Shown here: piece by piece, positions 62,277 through 64,000 of the stretch
How positions within the stretch are numbered: the first letter of the stretch is position 1
How the letters are laid out: the number at the start of each line of letters is the position of its first letter
Source of the DNA: Shimia sp. R9_2
GTDB taxonomy: Bacteria; Pseudomonadota; Alphaproteobacteria; Rhodobacterales; Rhodobacteraceae
Assembly (NCBI RefSeq): GCF_017743735.1
Contig: NZ_JAGHRO010000001.1
Location: 124,001 to 188,000, forward strand
Length of the DNA stretch: 64,000 nt
Direction: 5' to 3'
Made by a program: the position numbers and the translations under genes
Notes under the pieces: model-generated
What the model saw: only the letters and a program-made list of their open reading frames with translations
Database searches by the model: none
What the model was told of the DNA's origin: nothing

Positions 62277-63389
62277 TCAAAAGACACTGGCAATCGCAAA
62301 GAGCGACCCGACCAATGCGATAACCGCTTGCGCAGGTCTGATTGCAGATTCGCTGGCGACCACGATATCGCCGGGCTGGATCTGAAAGGTATTTGCACCA
62401 AACAGACTATCGGCCCTTGTCAGATCAAAAGAAAAGACAACGTGCTCGTGGTTAGGGCCACTGTTATCCGGTCTAATATCCTCAGCATCATATTGCCGCA
62501 AAACAAACAGACCTTGCGGGTTTGCGCGATCATCATTGAGGCCCCCGAGCATTGTAACTGCTTCCATGGCGGTGATATCTTCTTGGTTAAAAAACACCTG
62601 ACGCTCAGATCGGGTCGCCCCTACTGCGATAAAATACCTTTCATCTTCTTCAACGATAATCTGATCGCCACCACGCACAATCACATTTTTTGTAGGGTCT
62701 TTGAGCAAGCTATCCAATGGGATTTCATACGATTTTCCCTGACGCTGCAACCGCACCAGTGGATTTTCAACCTGATCACTCACTCCGCCGGACTGGGCCA
62801 AAACAGACAAGATAGACACGTTTCGGTCTGTCAAAGGCAACCTCTGAGGCGCAACCACTCCAGTAACCACGTCGACCGAGTTCTGTGGCCCAGGTGTGAC
62901 CCCGATTTGAACCTGTGCCGACGGCGCGATAGGGGAGAGCTGCCCCTGGATTTTTTCACGCGCCTGATAAGGAGTCAGCCCCGCGACCATAATGTCATCC
63001 ACATAAGGTACAAAAATTGTACCAGCCTCAGTCACTTCTACAGGCCGCAGCGGCGTGGAGCGTTCTGCAGGCCCCAAAAGCAAAGAATTGTCTTGGTTAT
63101 CCCAAACCGTGAGCGTCACCAGATCGCCCGTTTGGATAATGCGGCTTTTAGGACCCGGCGAGCGCGCAAACCAATGATAGTGGCCATGCCATCCAGTCCC
63201 GGGCCATTCTTCAATATTCTTGGCGCTAATGCGGTCTACAGCAGTGACTTGGATGTCATCCGGTGTGCGGTTCTCACCTACAACTTCTGAAGCGATAGGC
63301 CCGCCACGCGGCAGGGAACAGGCGGACACAATAAAGAGTGTCGCCAACAAAACAAATGTAACCGCTCTGCTCTGCATGACCTGCACCAT
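62277..63389 (-). CDS. Polysaccharide export lipoprotein (Wza/BexD-like)
   Basis: A 370-residue outer-membrane polysaccharide export protein. The signal peptide ends in lipobox FIVSAC, so the mature protein starts CSLPRGG. The Poly_export domain (about residues 95-180, RIIQTGDLVTLTVWDNQDN, then VTEAGTIFVPYVDDIMVAGL) is followed by SLBB-type beta-grasp repeats (RNVSILSVLAQSGGVSDQ and VFFNQEDITAMEAVTMLGG). It forms the octameric channel for capsule or exopolysaccharide. Starts at 63389 and 63377 are both possible; the first is used. The gene and its flanks are more A/T-rich than the rest of the window. Confidence 0.9.
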   Translation of the reverse strand: MVQVMQSRAVTFVLLATLFIVSACSLPRGGPIASEVVGENRTPDDIQVTAVDRISAKNIEEWPGTGWHGHYHWFARSPGPKSRIIQTGDLVTLTVWDNQDNSLLLGPAERSTPLRPVEVTEAGTIFVPYVDDIMVAGLTPYQAREKIQGQLSPIAPSAQVQIGVTPGPQNSVDVVTGVVAPQRLPLTDRNVSILSVLAQSGGVSDQVENPLVRLQRQGKSYEIPLDSLLKDPTKNVIVRGGDQIIVEEDERYFIAVGATRSERQVFFNQEDITAMEAVTMLGGLNDDRANPQGLFVLRQYDAEDIRPDNSGPNHEHVVFSFDLTRADSLFGANTFQIQPGDIVVASESAIRPAQAVIALVGSLFAIASVF

Positions 63390-63780
63390 AGTTCCAGTTC
63401 TTTTGCTCTCTTTTATGAGCGTTTCGCGCCGGGCCACAACCATTTGTTCAAATTTGTGGTGAAACGTGTGCGCCACACACCACAGGACTTCGGATTTTTT
63501 GAAGGAGAAACTTAACCGCTCATCTCAACTGCCAGCGTCACTCAGCGCACCCAACCAGTTCGCAAGTTGCGCAATTGATAGGCAAAAAGACGCTTTTAGA
63601 GACATCCGAAGTTTGAATTACTCATCCAAACGGGTATAGGAAATACACGTACGCAATTGCACCGCTATTCTACCAAACAACAGAAATTCAATACCTTCGA
63701 GAGCACCGCAGAAACGCCTTCGCGACGTTACTTAAGATCACGAGACCACAAACGCGCATTGATTGCACAACTTAAAGACT
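63390..63780. other. Divergent intergenic region between the Wza-like and CapD-like genes
   Basis: This 391-base A/T-rich spacer must hold both promoters. It has a dispersed inverted repeat, ACTTCGGAT (63487-63495) and ATCCGAAGT (63604-63612), and two CAATTG-containing sites (near 63570 and 63654). No gene was found. Its role in controlling the polysaccharide cluster is inferred. Confidence 0.5.
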
Positions 63781-64000
63781 ATGCTTTATAATACAATCAC
63801 CTCCCTGTCCCAAGCGCAGAAAGCCAAGATCTTTGTCACGGTTGATTTGATCGCTTTGACATTTGCGCTTTGTATAGCCCAGATTTTCTCAGACGACGCG
63901 CGCGGCCTCTCAGCGCTGGTTTGGCATTTCCCAGTTTTGATCGCTGTCTCTGCCGCAACAATTCACTTTCTCGGCCTCAACCGCATAAAACTAAATGCTT
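63781..64000 (+). CDS. CapD/FlaA1-like polysaccharide biosynthesis protein, 5' end only
   Basis: The first 73 codons of a gene that runs off the window, starting MLYNTITSLSQAQKAKIFVT followed by two hydrophobic helices (VDLIALTFALCIAQIF and LIAVSAATIHFLGL). The pattern (short N-terminus, LSxxQK motif, paired membrane helices) is that of membrane-anchored nucleotide-sugar 4,6-dehydratase/epimerases of the CapD family, whose catalytic domain would follow. Divergent from the Wza-like gene. Identification rests on the N-terminus alone. Confidence 0.6.
   Translation, partial: MLYNTITSLSQAQKAKIFVTVDLIALTFALCIAQIFSDDARGLSALVWHFPVLIAVSAATIHFLGLNRIKLNA

Noticed and set aside
63487-63612. Dispersed inverted repeat ACTTCGGAT / ATCCGAAGT between the divergent polysaccharide genes
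   Set aside because: Arms are 108 bases apart with no matching structure; noted in the spacer entry but not claimed as a regulatory site.
1-64000. CRISPR arrays, insertion sequences, prophage genes, toxin-antitoxin or defence systems
   Set aside because: No regularly spaced repeats, transposase, integrase, phage structural or recognised defence genes are visible on either strand.

Overview
The window is one continuous stretch of alphaproteobacterial chromosome, most likely from the Roseobacter group of the Rhodobacteraceae. The evidence is the petABC (bc1) operon, a fused FdsG-FdsB formate dehydrogenase subunit, a NavSp-like sodium channel, Rhodobacterales-type polysaccharide glycosyltransferases, high GC content, and gene order such as ubiE-ubiB and lptCAB-hpf-ptsN. 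There is no rRNA, CRISPR array, transposase, prophage or plasmid backbone. The three tRNA genes (Val-GAC, Lys-UUU, Leu-CAG) each carry an encoded CCA end and have closely similar promoters.

Layout. 1-4.7 kb: partial nicotinamidase, N-formylglutamate amidohydrolase, tRNA-Val followed by rpmJ, an FAD oxidoreductase and an APH-like kinase. 4.8-7.6 kb: cytochrome bc1 operon petA-petB-petC (minus strand) with a strong terminator. 8.0-13.7 kb: LysR regulator and an NAD-dependent formate dehydrogenase operon, with an unusual 78-codon gene between the diaphorase and catalytic subunits. 14-19 kb: GST/PaiB pair, an FMN riboswitch carrying an inserted palindromic element, ribH, a second GST, mtaB-dapF and tRNA-Lys. 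19.2-25.6 kb: an envelope iron cluster (MauG-like dihaem protein, two imelysins, DUF1111 dihaem protein, DUF1513 protein) with a candidate iron-responsive operator. 25.7-43.5 kb: housekeeping and stress genes (enoyl-CoA hydratase, mutM, ubiE-ubiB, dapA, lytic transglycosylase, split MnmC functions, OmpA lipoprotein, AraC-MGMT fusion, TetR and sterol-desaturase pair, voltage-gated sodium channel, globin-coupled chemoreceptor, NDUFA9-like protein). 43.7-49.7 kb: tRNA-Leu, a small secreted orphan, an RND efflux pair and a small kinase. 49.9-54.8 kb: rnd, kdsD, lptC, lptA, lptB, hpf, ptsN. 54.8-64 kb: a minus-strand extracellular polysaccharide cluster (tandem sulfotransferase, GT14 protein, two paralogous glycosyltransferases, galE, galU, Wza-like exporter) and the divergent start of a CapD-like gene.

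How it works together. The bc1 and formate dehydrogenase operons feed respiration. The iron cluster looks like a periplasmic haem/iron handling module. The lpt/kds block builds and exports lipopolysaccharide. The last 9 kb look like synthesis, sulfation and export of a surface polysaccharide, in which galU and galE supply UDP-Glc and UDP-Gal.

Most notable non-coding structures: the palindrome inside the FMN riboswitch; two families of structured intergenic repeats, one with covarying hairpin arms; a C-tract tRNA promoter signature; a hairpin that hides the ompA-lipoprotein ribosome binding site; and an operator that overlaps both promoter and start codon of the tetR gene. Coordinates and motifs were read by eye. 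Product names rest on recognisable motifs and have not been checked by database search.
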